DNA of 54,469 nt from Phytopythium helicoides (taxonomy: Eukaryota; Oomycota; Peronosporomycetes; Pythiales; Pythiaceae). Positions 23,901 through 38,900 of the stretch are shown here, piece after piece. A model generated the notes under the pieces. The model worked only from the letters and a program-made list of their open reading frames with translations, was not told the DNA's origin and ran no database searches. The stretch lies in contig JANFNE010000072.1 in NCBI GenBank assembly GCA_024867545.1, forward strand, positions 1-54,469, given 5' to 3'. The position numbers and the translations under genes are program-made. Within the stretch, counting starts at the first letter, position 1. Each line of letters opens with the position of its first letter.

Positions 23901-26900
23901 ATGGTCGGACGTGGTCGCTTCCACACCTCTAGACATGCCGCCACAATGTGCGCGCGCGGACGCATCGCGCGCGCTCAGTTGGAGGTCTCCACACGGAGGT
24001 CCTTGCGTGACGAGTCCAACATGACATGGTCGGACGTGGTCGCTTCCACACCTCTAGACATGCCGCCACAATGTGCGCGCGCGGACGCATCGCGCGCGCT
24101 CAGTTGGAGGTCTCCACACGGAGGTCCTTGCGTGACGAGTCCAACATGACATGGTCGGACGTGGTCGCTTCCACACCTCTAGACATGCCGCCACAATGTG
24201 CGCGCGCGGACGCATCGCGCGCGCTCAGTTGGAGGTCTCCACACGGAGGTCCTTGCGTGACGAGTCCAACATGACATGGTCGGACGTGGTCGCTTCCACA
24301 CCTCTAGACATGCCGCCACAATGTGCGCGCGCGGACGCATCGCGCGCGCTCAGTTGGAGGTCTCCACACGGAGGTCCTTGCGTGACGAGTCCAACATGAC
24401 ATGGTCGGACGTGGTCGCTTCCACACCTCTAGACATGCCGCCACAATGTGCGCGCGCGGACGCATCGCGCGCGCTCAGTTGGAGGTCTCCACACGGAGGT
24501 CCTTGCGTGACGAGTCCAACATGACATGGTCGGACGTGGTCGCTTCCACACCTCTAGACATGCCGCCACAATGTGCGCGCGCGGACGCATCGCGCGCGCT
24601 CAGTTGGAGGTCTCCACACGGAGGTCCTTGCGTGACGAGTCCAACATGACATGGTCGGACGTGGTCGCTTCCACACCTCTAGACATGCCGCCACAATGTG
24701 CGCGCGCGGACGCATCGCGCGCGCTCAGTTGGAGGTCTCCACACGGAGGTCCTTGCGTGACGAGTCCAACATGACATGGTCGGACGTGGTCGCTTCCACA
24801 CCTCTAGACATGCCGCCACAATGTGCGCGCGCGGACGCATCGCGCGCGCTCAGTTGGAGGTCTCCACACGGAGGTCCTTGCGTGACGAGTCCAACATGAC
24901 ATGGTCGGACGTGGTCGCTTCCACACCTCTAGACATGCCGCCACAATGTGCGCGCGCGGACGCATCGCGCGCGCTCAGTTGGAGGTCTCCACACGGAGGT
25001 CCTTGCGTGACGAGTCCAACATGACATGGTCGGACGTGGTCGCTTCCACACCTCTAGACATGCCGCCACAATGTGCGCGCGCGGACGCATCGCGCGCGCT
25101 CAGTTGGAGGTCTCCACACGGAGGTCCTTGCGTGACGAGTCCAACATGACATGGTCGGACGTGGTCGCTTCCACACCTCTAGACATGCCGCCACAATGTG
25201 CGCGCGCGGACGCATCGCGCGCGCTCAGTTGGAGGTCTCCACACGGAGGTCCTTGCGTGACGAGTCCAACATGACATGGTCGGACGTGGTCGCTTCCACA
25301 CCTCTAGACATGCCGCCACAATGTGCGCGCGCGGACGCATCGCGCGCGCTCAGTTGGAGGTCTCCACACGGAGGTCCTTGCGTGACGAGTCCAACATGAC
25401 ATGGTCGGACGTGGTCGCTTCCACACCTCTAGACATGCCGCCACAATGTGCGCGCGCGGACGCATCGCGCGCGCTCAGTTGGAGGTCTCCACACGGAGGT
25501 CCTTGCGTGACGAGTCCAACATGACATGGTCGGACGTGGTCGCTTCCACACCTCTAGACATGCCGCCACAATGTGCGCGCGCGGACGCATCGCGCGCGCT
25601 CAGTTGGAGGTCTCCACACGGAGGTCCTTGCGTGACGAGTCCAACATGACATGGTCGGACGTGGTCGCTTCCACACCTCTAGACATGCCGCCACAATGTG
25701 CGCGCGCGGACGCATCGCGCGCGCTCAGTTGGAGGTCTCCACACGGAGGTCCTTGCGTGACGAGTCCAACATGACATGGTCGGACGTGGTCGCTTCCACA
25801 CCTCTAGACATGCCGCCACAATGTGCGCGCGCGGACGCATCGCGCGCGCTCAGTTGGAGGTCTCCACACGGAGGTCCTTGCGTGACGAGTCCAACATGAC
25901 ATGGTCGGACGTGGTCGCTTCCACACCTCTAGACATGCCGCCACAATGTGCGCGCGCGGACGCATCGCGCGCGCTCAGTTGGAGGTCTCCACACGGAGGT
26001 CCTTGCGTGACGAGTCCAACATGACATGGTCGGACGTGGTCGCTTCCACACCTCTAGACATGCCGCCACAATGTGCGCGCGCGGACGCATCGCGCGCGCT
26101 CAGTTGGAGGTCTCCACACGGAGGTCCTTGCGTGACGAGTCCAACATGACATGGTCGGACGTGGTCGCTTCCACACCTCTAGACATGCCGCCACAATGTG
26201 CGCGCGCGGACGCATCGCGCGCGCTCAGTTGGAGGTCTCCACACGGAGGTCCTTGCGTGACGAGTCCAACATGACATGGTCGGACGTGGTCGCTTCCACA
26301 CCTCTAGACATGCCGCCACAATGTGCGCGCGCGGACGCATCGCGCGCGCTCAGTTGGAGGTCTCCACACGGAGGTCCTTGCGTGACGAGTCCAACATGAC
26401 ATGGTCGGACGTGGTCGCTTCCACACCTCTAGACATGCCGCCACAATGTGCGCGCGCGGACGCATCGCGCGCGCTCAGTTGGAGGTCTCCACACGGAGGT
26501 CCTTGCGTGACGAGTCCAACATGACATGGTCGGACGTGGTCGCTTCCACACCTCTAGACATGCCGCCACAATGTGCGCGCGCGGACGCATCGCGCGCGCT
26601 CAGTTGGAGGTCTCCACACGGAGGTCCTTGCGTGACGAGTCCAACATGACATGGTCGGACGTGGTCGCTTCCACACCTCTAGACATGCCGCCACAATGTG
26701 CGCGCGCGGACGCATCGCGCGCGCTCAGTTGGAGGTCTCCACACGGAGGTCCTTGCGTGACGAGTCCAACATGACATGGTCGGACGTGGTCGCTTCCACA
26801 CCTCTAGACATGCCGCCACAATGTGCGCGCGCGGACGCATCGCGCGCGCTCAGTTGGAGGTCTCCACACGGAGGTCCTTGCGTGACGAGTCCAACATGAC

Positions 26901-29900
26901 ATGGTCGGACGTGGTCGCTTCCACACCTCTAGACATGCCGCCACAATGTGCGCGCGCGGACGCATCGCGCGCGCTCAGTTGGAGGTCTCCACACGGAGGT
27001 CCTTGCGTGACGAGTCCAACATGACATGGTCGGACGTGGTCGCTTCCACACCTCTAGACATGCCGCCACAATGTGCGCGCGCGGACGCATCGCGCGCGCT
27101 CAGTTGGAGGTCTCCACACGGAGGTCCTTGCGTGACGAGTCCAACATGACATGGTCGGACGTGGTCGCTTCCACACCTCTAGACATGCCGCCACAATGTG
27201 CGCGCGCGGACGCATCGCGCGCGCTCAGTTGGAGGTCTCCACACGGAGGTCCTTGCGTGACGAGTCCAACATGACATGGTCGGACGTGGTCGCTTCCACA
27301 CCTCTAGACATGCCGCCACAATGTGCGCGCGCGGACGCATCGCGCGCGCTCAGTTGGAGGTCTCCACACGGAGGTCCTTGCGTGACGAGTCCAACATGAC
27401 ATGGTCGGACGTGGTCGCTTCCACACCTCTAGACATGCCGCCACAATGTGCGCGCGCGGACGCATCGCGCGCGCTCAGTTGGAGGTCTCCACACGGAGGT
27501 CCTTGCGTGACGAGTCCAACATGACATGGTCGGACGTGGTCGCTTCCACACCTCTAGACATGCCGCCACAATGTGCGCGCGCGGACGCATCGCGCGCGCT
27601 CAGTTGGAGGTCTCCACACGGAGGTCCTTGCGTGACGAGTCCAACATGACATGGTCGGACGTGGTCGCTTCCACACCTCTAGACATGCCGCCACAATGTG
27701 CGCGCGCGGACGCATCGCGCGCGCTCAGTTGGAGGTCTCCACACGGAGGTCCTTGCGTGACGAGTCCAACATGACATGGTCGGACGTGGTCGCTTCCACA
27801 CCTCTAGACATGCCGCCACAATGTGCGCGCGCGGACGCATCGCGCGCGCTCAGTTGGAGGTCTCCACACGGAGGTCCTTGCGTGACGAGTCCAACATGAC
27901 ATGGTCGGACGTGGTCGCTTCCACACCTCTAGACATGCCGCCACAATGTGCGCGCGCGGACGCATCGCGCGCGCTCAGTTGGAGGTCTCCACACGGAGGT
28001 CCTTGCGTGACGAGTCCAACATGACATGGTCGGACGTGGTCGCTTCCACACCTCTAGACATGCCGCCACAATGTGCGCGCGCGGACGCATCGCGCGCGCT
28101 CAGTTGGAGGTCTCCACACGGAGGTCCTTGCGTGACGAGTCCAACATGACATGGTCGGACGTGGTCGCTTCCACACCTCTAGACATGCCGCCACAATGTG
28201 CGCGCGCGGACGCATCGCGCGCGCTCAGTTGGAGGTCTCCACACGGAGGTCCTTGCGTGACGAGTCCAACATGACATGGTCGGACGTGGTCGCTTCCACA
28301 CCTCTAGACATGCCGCCACAATGTGCGCGCGCGGACGCATCGCGCGCGCTCAGTTGGAGGTCTCCACACGGAGGTCCTTGCGTGACGAGTCCAACATGAC
28401 ATGGTCGGACGTGGTCGCTTCCACACCTCTAGACATGCCGCCACAATGTGCGCGCGCGGACGCATCGCGCGCGCTCAGTTGGAGGTCTCCACACGGAGGT
28501 CCTTGCGTGACGAGTCCAACATGACATGGTCGGACGTGGTCGCTTCCACACCTCTAGACATGCCGCCACAATGTGCGCGCGCGGACGCATCGCGCGCGCT
28601 CAGTTGGAGGTCTCCACACGGAGGTCCTTGCGTGACGAGTCCAACATGACATGGTCGGACGTGGTCGCTTCCACACCTCTAGACATGCCGCCACAATGTG
28701 CGCGCGCGGACGCATCGCGCGCGCTCAGTTGGAGGTCTCCACACGGAGGTCCTTGCGTGACGAGTCCAACATGACATGGTCGGACGTGGTCGCTTCCACA
28801 CCTCTAGACATGCCGCCACAATGTGCGCGCGCGGACGCATCGCGCGCGCTCAGTTGGAGGTCTCCACACGGAGGTCCTTGCGTGACGAGTCCAACATGAC
28901 ATGGTCGGACGTGGTCGCTTCCACACCTCTAGACATGCCGCCACAATGTGCGCGCGCGGACGCATCGCGCGCGCTCAGTTGGAGGTCTCCACACGGAGGT
29001 CCTTGCGTGACGAGTCCAACATGACATGGTCGGACGTGGTCGCTTCCACACCTCTAGACATGCCGCCACAATGTGCGCGCGCGGACGCATCGCGCGCGCT
29101 CAGTTGGAGGTCTCCACACGGAGGTCCTTGCGTGACGAGTCCAACATGACATGGTCGGACGTGGTCGCTTCCACACCTCTAGACATGCCGCCACAATGTG
29201 CGCGCGCGGACGCATCGCGCGCGCTCAGTTGGAGGTCTCCACACGGAGGTCCTTGCGTGACGAGTCCAACATGACATGGTCGGACGTGGTCGCTTCCACA
29301 CCTCTAGACATGCCGCCACAATGTGCGCGCGCGGACGCATCGCGCGCGCTCAGTTGGAGGTCTCCACACGGAGGTCCTTGCGTGACGAGTCCAACATGAC
29401 ATGGTCGGACGTGGTCGCTTCCACACCTCTAGACATGCCGCCACAATGTGCGCGCGCGGACGCATCGCGCGCGCTCAGTTGGAGGTCTCCACACGGAGGT
29501 CCTTGCGTGACGAGTCCAACATGACATGGTCGGACGTGGTCGCTTCCACACCTCTAGACATGCCGCCACAATGTGCGCGCGCGGACGCATCGCGCGCGCT
29601 CAGTTGGAGGTCTCCACACGGAGGTCCTTGCGTGACGAGTCCAACATGACATGGTCGGACGTGGTCGCTTCCACACCTCTAGACATGCCGCCACAATGTG
29701 CGCGCGCGGACGCATCGCGCGCGCTCAGTTGGAGGTCTCCACACGGAGGTCCTTGCGTGACGAGTCCAACATGACATGGTCGGACGTGGTCGCTTCCACA
29801 CCTCTAGACATGCCGCCACAATGTGCGCGCGCGGACGCATCGCGCGCGCTCAGTTGGAGGTCTCCACACGGAGGTCCTTGCGTGACGAGTCCAACATGAC

Positions 29901-32900
29901 ATGGTCGGACGTGGTCGCTTCCACACCTCTAGACATGCCGCCACAATGTGCGCGCGCGGACGCATCGCGCGCGCTCAGTTGGAGGTCTCCACACGGAGGT
30001 CCTTGCGTGACGAGTCCAACATGACATGGTCGGACGTGGTCGCTTCCACACCTCTAGACATGCCGCCACAATGTGCGCGCGCGGACGCATCGCGCGCGCT
30101 CAGTTGGAGGTCTCCACACGGAGGTCCTTGCGTGACGAGTCCAACATGACATGGTCGGACGTGGTCGCTTCCACACCTCTAGACATGCCGCCACAATGTG
30201 CGCGCGCGGACGCATCGCGCGCGCTCAGTTGGAGGTCTCCACACGGAGGTCCTTGCGTGACGAGTCCAACATGACATGGTCGGACGTGGTCGCTTCCACA
30301 CCTCTAGACATGCCGCCACAATGTGCGCGCGCGGACGCATCGCGCGCGCTCAGTTGGAGGTCTCCACACGGAGGTCCTTGCGTGACGAGTCCAACATGAC
30401 ATGGTCGGACGTGGTCGCTTCCACACCTCTAGACATGCCGCCACAATGTGCGCGCGCGGACGCATCGCGCGCGCTCAGTTGGAGGTCTCCACACGGAGGT
30501 CCTTGCGTGACGAGTCCAACATGACATGGTCGGACGTGGTCGCTTCCACACCTCTAGACATGCCGCCACAATGTGCGCGCGCGGACGCATCGCGCGCGCT
30601 CAGTTGGAGGTCTCCACACGGAGGTCCTTGCGTGACGAGTCCAACATGACATGGTCGGACGTGGTCGCTTCCACACCTCTAGACATGCCGCCACAATGTG
30701 CGCGCGCGGACGCATCGCGCGCGCTCAGTTGGAGGTCTCCACACGGAGGTCCTTGCGTGACGAGTCCAACATGACATGGTCGGACGTGGTCGCTTCCACA
30801 CCTCTAGACATGCCGCCACAATGTGCGCGCGCGGACGCATCGCGCGCGCTCAGTTGGAGGTCTCCACACGGAGGTCCTTGCGTGACGAGTCCAACATGAC
30901 ATGGTCGGACGTGGTCGCTTCCACACCTCTAGACATGCCGCCACAATGTGCGCGCGCGGACGCATCGCGCGCGCTCAGTTGGAGGTCTCCACACGGAGGT
31001 CCTTGCGTGACGAGTCCAACATGACATGGTCGGACGTGGTCGCTTCCACACCTCTAGACATGCCGCCACAATGTGCGCGCGCGGACGCATCGCGCGCGCT
31101 CAGTTGGAGGTCTCCACACGGAGGTCCTTGCGTGACGAGTCCAACATGACATGGTCGGACGTGGTCGCTTCCACACCTCTAGACATGCCGCCACAATGTG
31201 CGCGCGCGGACGCATCGCGCGCGCTCAGTTGGAGGTCTCCACACGGAGGTCCTTGCGTGACGAGTCCAACATGACATGGTCGGACGTGGTCGCTTCCACA
31301 CCTCTAGACATGCCGCCACAATGTGCGCGCGCGGACGCATCGCGCGCGCTCAGTTGGAGGTCTCCACACGGAGGTCCTTGCGTGACGAGTCCAACATGAC
31401 ATGGTCGGACGTGGTCGCTTCCACACCTCTAGACATGCCGCCACAATGTGCGCGCGCGGACGCATCGCGCGCGCTCAGTTGGAGGTCTCCACACGGAGGT
31501 CCTTGCGTGACGAGTCCAACATGACATGGTCGGACGTGGTCGCTTCCACACCTCTAGACATGCCGCCACAATGTGCGCGCGCGGACGCATCGCGCGCGCT
31601 CAGTTGGAGGTCTCCACACGGAGGTCCTTGCGTGACGAGTCCAACATGACATGGTCGGACGTGGTCGCTTCCACACCTCTAGACATGCCGCCACAATGTG
31701 CGCGCGCGGACGCATCGCGCGCGCTCAGTTGGAGGTCTCCACACGGAGGTCCTTGCGTGACGAGTCCAACATGACATGGTCGGACGTGGTCGCTTCCACA
31801 CCTCTAGACATGCCGCCACAATGTGCGCGCGCGGACGCATCGCGCGCGCTCAGTTGGAGGTCTCCACACGGAGGTCCTTGCGTGACGAGTCCAACATGAC
31901 ATGGTCGGACGTGGTCGCTTCCACACCTCTAGACATGCCGCCACAATGTGCGCGCGCGGACGCATCGCGCGCGCTCAGTTGGAGGTCTCCACACGGAGGT
32001 CCTTGCGTGACGAGTCCAACATGACATGGTCGGACGTGGTCGCTTCCACACCTCTAGACATGCCGCCACAATGTGCGCGCGCGGACGCATCGCGCGCGCT
32101 CAGTTGGAGGTCTCCACACGGAGGTCCTTGCGTGACGAGTCCAACATGACATGGTCGGACGTGGTCGCTTCCACACCTCTAGACATGCCGCCACAATGTG
32201 CGCGCGCGGACGCATCGCGCGCGCTCAGTTGGAGGTCTCCACACGGAGGTCCTTGCGTGACGAGTCCAACATGACATGGTCGGACGTGGTCGCTTCCACA
32301 CCTCTAGACATGCCGCCACAATGTGCGCGCGCGGACGCATCGCGCGCGCTCAGTTGGAGGTCTCCACACGGAGGTCCTTGCGTGACGAGTCCAACATGAC
32401 ATGGTCGGACGTGGTCGCTTCCACACCTCTAGACATGCCGCCACAATGTGCGCGCGCGGACGCATCGCGCGCGCTCAGTTGGAGGTCTCCACACGGAGGT
32501 CCTTGCGTGACGAGTCCAACATGACATGGTCGGACGTGGTCGCTTCCACACCTCTAGACATGCCGCCACAATGTGCGCGCGCGGACGCATCGCGCGCGCT
32601 CAGTTGGAGGTCTCCACACGGAGGTCCTTGCGTGACGAGTCCAACATGACATGGTCGGACGTGGTCGCTTCCACACCTCTAGACATGCCGCCACAATGTG
32701 CGCGCGCGGACGCATCGCGCGCGCTCAGTTGGAGGTCTCCACACGGAGGTCCTTGCGTGACGAGTCCAACATGACATGGTCGGACGTGGTCGCTTCCACA
32801 CCTCTAGACATGCCGCCACAATGTGCGCGCGCGGACGCATCGCGCGCGCTCAGTTGGAGGTCTCCACACGGAGGTCCTTGCGTGACGAGTCCAACATGAC

Positions 32901-35900
32901 ATGGTCGGACGTGGTCGCTTCCACACCTCTAGACATGCCGCCACAATGTGCGCGCGCGGACGCATCGCGCGCGCTCAGTTGGAGGTCTCCACACGGAGGT
33001 CCTTGCGTGACGAGTCCAACATGACATGGTCGGACGTGGTCGCTTCCACACCTCTAGACATGCCGCCACAATGTGCGCGCGCGGACGCATCGCGCGCGCT
33101 CAGTTGGAGGTCTCCACACGGAGGTCCTTGCGTGACGAGTCCAACATGACATGGTCGGACGTGGTCGCTTCCACACCTCTAGACATGCCGCCACAATGTG
33201 CGCGCGCGGACGCATCGCGCGCGCTCAGTTGGAGGTCTCCACACGGAGGTCCTTGCGTGACGAGTCCAACATGACATGGTCGGACGTGGTCGCTTCCACA
33301 CCTCTAGACATGCCGCCACAATGTGCGCGCGCGGACGCATCGCGCGCGCTCAGTTGGAGGTCTCCACACGGAGGTCCTTGCGTGACGAGTCCAACATGAC
33401 ATGGTCGGACGTGGTCGCTTCCACACCTCTAGACATGCCGCCACAATGTGCGCGCGCGGACGCATCGCGCGCGCTCAGTTGGAGGTCTCCACACGGAGGT
33501 CCTTGCGTGACGAGTCCAACATGACATGGTCGGACGTGGTCGCTTCCACACCTCTAGACATGCCGCCACAATGTGCGCGCGCGGACGCATCGCGCGCGCT
33601 CAGTTGGAGGTCTCCACACGGAGGTCCTTGCGTGACGAGTCCAACATGACATGGTCGGACGTGGTCGCTTCCACACCTCTAGACATGCCGCCACAATGTG
33701 CGCGCGCGGACGCATCGCGCGCGCTCAGTTGGAGGTCTCCACACGGAGGTCCTTGCGTGACGAGTCCAACATGACATGGTCGGACGTGGTCGCTTCCACA
33801 CCTCTAGACATGCCGCCACAATGTGCGCGCGCGGACGCATCGCGCGCGCTCAGTTGGAGGTCTCCACACGGAGGTCCTTGCGTGACGAGTCCAACATGAC
33901 ATGGTCGGACGTGGTCGCTTCCACACCTCTAGACATGCCGCCACAATGTGCGCGCGCGGACGCATCGCGCGCGCTCAGTTGGAGGTCTCCACACGGAGGT
34001 CCTTGCGTGACGAGTCCAACATGACATGGTCGGACGTGGTCGCTTCCACACCTCTAGACATGCCGCCACAATGTGCGCGCGCGGACGCATCGCGCGCGCT
34101 CAGTTGGAGGTCTCCACACGGAGGTCCTTGCGTGACGAGTCCAACATGACATGGTCGGACGTGGTCGCTTCCACACCTCTAGACATGCCGCCACAATGTG
34201 CGCGCGCGGACGCATCGCGCGCGCTCAGTTGGAGGTCTCCACACGGAGGTCCTTGCGTGACGAGTCCAACATGACATGGTCGGACGTGGTCGCTTCCACA
34301 CCTCTAGACATGCCGCCACAATGTGCGCGCGCGGACGCATCGCGCGCGCTCAGTTGGAGGTCTCCACACGGAGGTCCTTGCGTGACGAGTCCAACATGAC
34401 ATGGTCGGACGTGGTCGCTTCCACACCTCTAGACATGCCGCCACAATGTGCGCGCGCGGACGCATCGCGCGCGCTCAGTTGGAGGTCTCCACACGGAGGT
34501 CCTTGCGTGACGAGTCCAACATGACATGGTCGGACGTGGTCGCTTCCACACCTCTAGACATGCCGCCACAATGTGCGCGCGCGGACGCATCGCGCGCGCT
34601 CAGTTGGAGGTCTCCACACGGAGGTCCTTGCGTGACGAGTCCAACATGACATGGTCGGACGTGGTCGCTTCCACACCTCTAGACATGCCGCCACAATGTG
34701 CGCGCGCGGACGCATCGCGCGCGCTCAGTTGGAGGTCTCCACACGGAGGTCCTTGCGTGACGAGTCCAACATGACATGGTCGGACGTGGTCGCTTCCACA
34801 CCTCTAGACATGCCGCCACAATGTGCGCGCGCGGACGCATCGCGCGCGCTCAGTTGGAGGTCTCCACACGGAGGTCCTTGCGTGACGAGTCCAACATGAC
34901 ATGGTCGGACGTGGTCGCTTCCACACCTCTAGACATGCCGCCACAATGTGCGCGCGCGGACGCATCGCGCGCGCTCAGTTGGAGGTCTCCACACGGAGGT
35001 CCTTGCGTGACGAGTCCAACATGACATGGTCGGACGTGGTCGCTTCCACACCTCTAGACATGCCGCCACAATGTGCGCGCGCGGACGCATCGCGCGCGCT
35101 CAGTTGGAGGTCTCCACACGGAGGTCCTTGCGTGACGAGTCCAACATGACATGGTCGGACGTGGTCGCTTCCACACCTCTAGACATGCCGCCACAATGTG
35201 CGCGCGCGGACGCATCGCGCGCGCTCAGTTGGAGGTCTCCACACGGAGGTCCTTGCGTGACGAGTCCAACATGACATGGTCGGACGTGGTCGCTTCCACA
35301 CCTCTAGACATGCCGCCACAATGTGCGCGCGCGGACGCATCGCGCGCGCTCAGTTGGAGGTCTCCACACGGAGGTCCTTGCGTGACGAGTCCAACATGAC
35401 ATGGTCGGACGTGGTCGCTTCCACACCTCTAGACATGCCGCCACAATGTGCGCGCGCGGACGCATCGCGCGCGCTCAGTTGGAGGTCTCCACACGGAGGT
35501 CCTTGCGTGACGAGTCCAACATGACATGGTCGGACGTGGTCGCTTCCACACCTCTAGACATGCCGCCACAATGTGCGCGCGCGGACGCATCGCGCGCGCT
35601 CAGTTGGAGGTCTCCACACGGAGGTCCTTGCGTGACGAGTCCAACATGACATGGTCGGACGTGGTCGCTTCCACACCTCTAGACATGCCGCCACAATGTG
35701 CGCGCGCGGACGCATCGCGCGCGCTCAGTTGGAGGTCTCCACACGGAGGTCCTTGCGTGACGAGTCCAACATGACATGGTCGGACGTGGTCGCTTCCACA
35801 CCTCTAGACATGCCGCCACAATGTGCGCGCGCGGACGCATCGCGCGCGCTCAGTTGGAGGTCTCCACACGGAGGTCCTTGCGTGACGAGTCCAACATGAC

Positions 35901-38900
35901 ATGGTCGGACGTGGTCGCTTCCACACCTCTAGACATGCCGCCACAATGTGCGCGCGCGGACGCATCGCGCGCGCTCAGTTGGAGGTCTCCACACGGAGGT
36001 CCTTGCGTGACGAGTCCAACATGACATGGTCGGACGTGGTCGCTTCCACACCTCTAGACATGCCGCCACAATGTGCGCGCGCGGACGCATCGCGCGCGCT
36101 CAGTTGGAGGTCTCCACACGGAGGTCCTTGCGTGACGAGTCCAACATGACATGGTCGGACGTGGTCGCTTCCACACCTCTAGACATGCCGCCACAATGTG
36201 CGCGCGCGGACGCATCGCGCGCGCTCAGTTGGAGGTCTCCACACGGAGGTCCTTGCGTGACGAGTCCAACATGACATGGTCGGACGTGGTCGCTTCCACA
36301 CCTCTAGACATGCCGCCACAATGTGCGCGCGCGGACGCATCGCGCGCGCTCAGTTGGAGGTCTCCACACGGAGGTCCTTGCGTGACGAGTCCAACATGAC
36401 ATGGTCGGACGTGGTCGCTTCCACACCTCTAGACATGCCGCCACAATGTGCGCGCGCGGACGCATCGCGCGCGCTCAGTTGGAGGTCTCCACACGGAGGT
36501 CCTTGCGTGACGAGTCCAACATGACATGGTCGGACGTGGTCGCTTCCACACCTCTAGACATGCCGCCACAATGTGCGCGCGCGGACGCATCGCGCGCGCT
36601 CAGTTGGAGGTCTCCACACGGAGGTCCTTGCGTGACGAGTCCAACATGACATGGTCGGACGTGGTCGCTTCCACACCTCTAGACATGCCGCCACAATGTG
36701 CGCGCGCGGACGCATCGCGCGCGCTCAGTTGGAGGTCTCCACACGGAGGTCCTTGCGTGACGAGTCCAACATGACATGGTCGGACGTGGTCGCTTCCACA
36801 CCTCTAGACATGCCGCCACAATGTGCGCGCGCGGACGCATCGCGCGCGCTCAGTTGGAGGTCTCCACACGGAGGTCCTTGCGTGACGAGTCCAACATGAC
36901 ATGGTCGGACGTGGTCGCTTCCACACCTCTAGACATGCCGCCACAATGTGCGCGCGCGGACGCATCGCGCGCGCTCAGTTGGAGGTCTCCACACGGAGGT
37001 CCTTGCGTGACGAGTCCAACATGACATGGTCGGACGTGGTCGCTTCCACACCTCTAGACATGCCGCCACAATGTGCGCGCGCGGACGCATCGCGCGCGCT
37101 CAGTTGGAGGTCTCCACACGGAGGTCCTTGCGTGACGAGTCCAACATGACATGGTCGGACGTGGTCGCTTCCACACCTCTAGACATGCCGCCACAATGTG
37201 CGCGCGCGGACGCATCGCGCGCGCTCAGTTGGAGGTCTCCACACGGAGGTCCTTGCGTGACGAGTCCAACATGACATGGTCGGACGTGGTCGCTTCCACA
37301 CCTCTAGACATGCCGCCACAATGTGCGCGCGCGGACGCATCGCGCGCGCTCAGTTGGAGGTCTCCACACGGAGGTCCTTGCGTGACGAGTCCAACATGAC
37401 ATGGTCGGACGTGGTCGCTTCCACACCTCTAGACATGCCGCCACAATGTGCGCGCGCGGACGCATCGCGCGCGCTCAGTTGGAGGTCTCCACACGGAGGT
37501 CCTTGCGTGACGAGTCCAACATGACATGGTCGGACGTGGTCGCTTCCACACCTCTAGACATGCCGCCACAATGTGCGCGCGCGGACGCATCGCGCGCGCT
37601 CAGTTGGAGGTCTCCACACGGAGGTCCTTGCGTGACGAGTCCAACATGACATGGTCGGACGTGGTCGCTTCCACACCTCTAGACATGCCGCCACAATGTG
37701 CGCGCGCGGACGCATCGCGCGCGCTCAGTTGGAGGTCTCCACACGGAGGTCCTTGCGTGACGAGTCCAACATGACATGGTCGGACGTGGTCGCTTCCACA
37801 CCTCTAGACATGCCGCCACAATGTGCGCGCGCGGACGCATCGCGCGCGCTCAGTTGGAGGTCTCCACACGGAGGTCCTTGCGTGACGAGTCCAACATGAC
37901 ATGGTCGGACGTGGTCGCTTCCACACCTCTAGACATGCCGCCACAATGTGCGCGCGCGGACGCATCGCGCGCGCTCAGTTGGAGGTCTCCACACGGAGGT
38001 CCTTGCGTGACGAGTCCAACATGACATGGTCGGACGTGGTCGCTTCCACACCTCTAGACATGCCGCCACAATGTGCGCGCGCGGACGCATCGCGCGCGCT
38101 CAGTTGGAGGTCTCCACACGGAGGTCCTTGCGTGACGAGTCCAACATGACATGGTCGGACGTGGTCGCTTCCACACCTCTAGACATGCCGCCACAATGTG
38201 CGCGCGCGGACGCATCGCGCGCGCTCAGTTGGAGGTCTCCACACGGAGGTCCTTGCGTGACGAGTCCAACATGACATGGTCGGACGTGGTCGCTTCCACA
38301 CCTCTAGACATGCCGCCACAATGTGCGCGCGCGGACGCATCGCGCGCGCTCAGTTGGAGGTCTCCACACGGAGGTCCTTGCGTGACGAGTCCAACATGAC
38401 ATGGTCGGACGTGGTCGCTTCCACACCTCTAGACATGCCGCCACAATGTGCGCGCGCGGACGCATCGCGCGCGCTCAGTTGGAGGTCTCCACACGGAGGT
38501 CCTTGCGTGACGAGTCCAACATGACATGGTCGGACGTGGTCGCTTCCACACCTCTAGACATGCCGCCACAATGTGCGCGCGCGGACGCATCGCGCGCGCT
38601 CAGTTGGAGGTCTCCACACGGAGGTCCTTGCGTGACGAGTCCAACATGACATGGTCGGACGTGGTCGCTTCCACACCTCTAGACATGCCGCCACAATGTG
38701 CGCGCGCGGACGCATCGCGCGCGCTCAGTTGGAGGTCTCCACACGGAGGTCCTTGCGTGACGAGTCCAACATGACATGGTCGGACGTGGTCGCTTCCACA
38801 CCTCTAGACATGCCGCCACAATGTGCGCGCGCGGACGCATCGCGCGCGCTCAGTTGGAGGTCTCCACACGGAGGTCCTTGCGTGACGAGTCCAACATGAC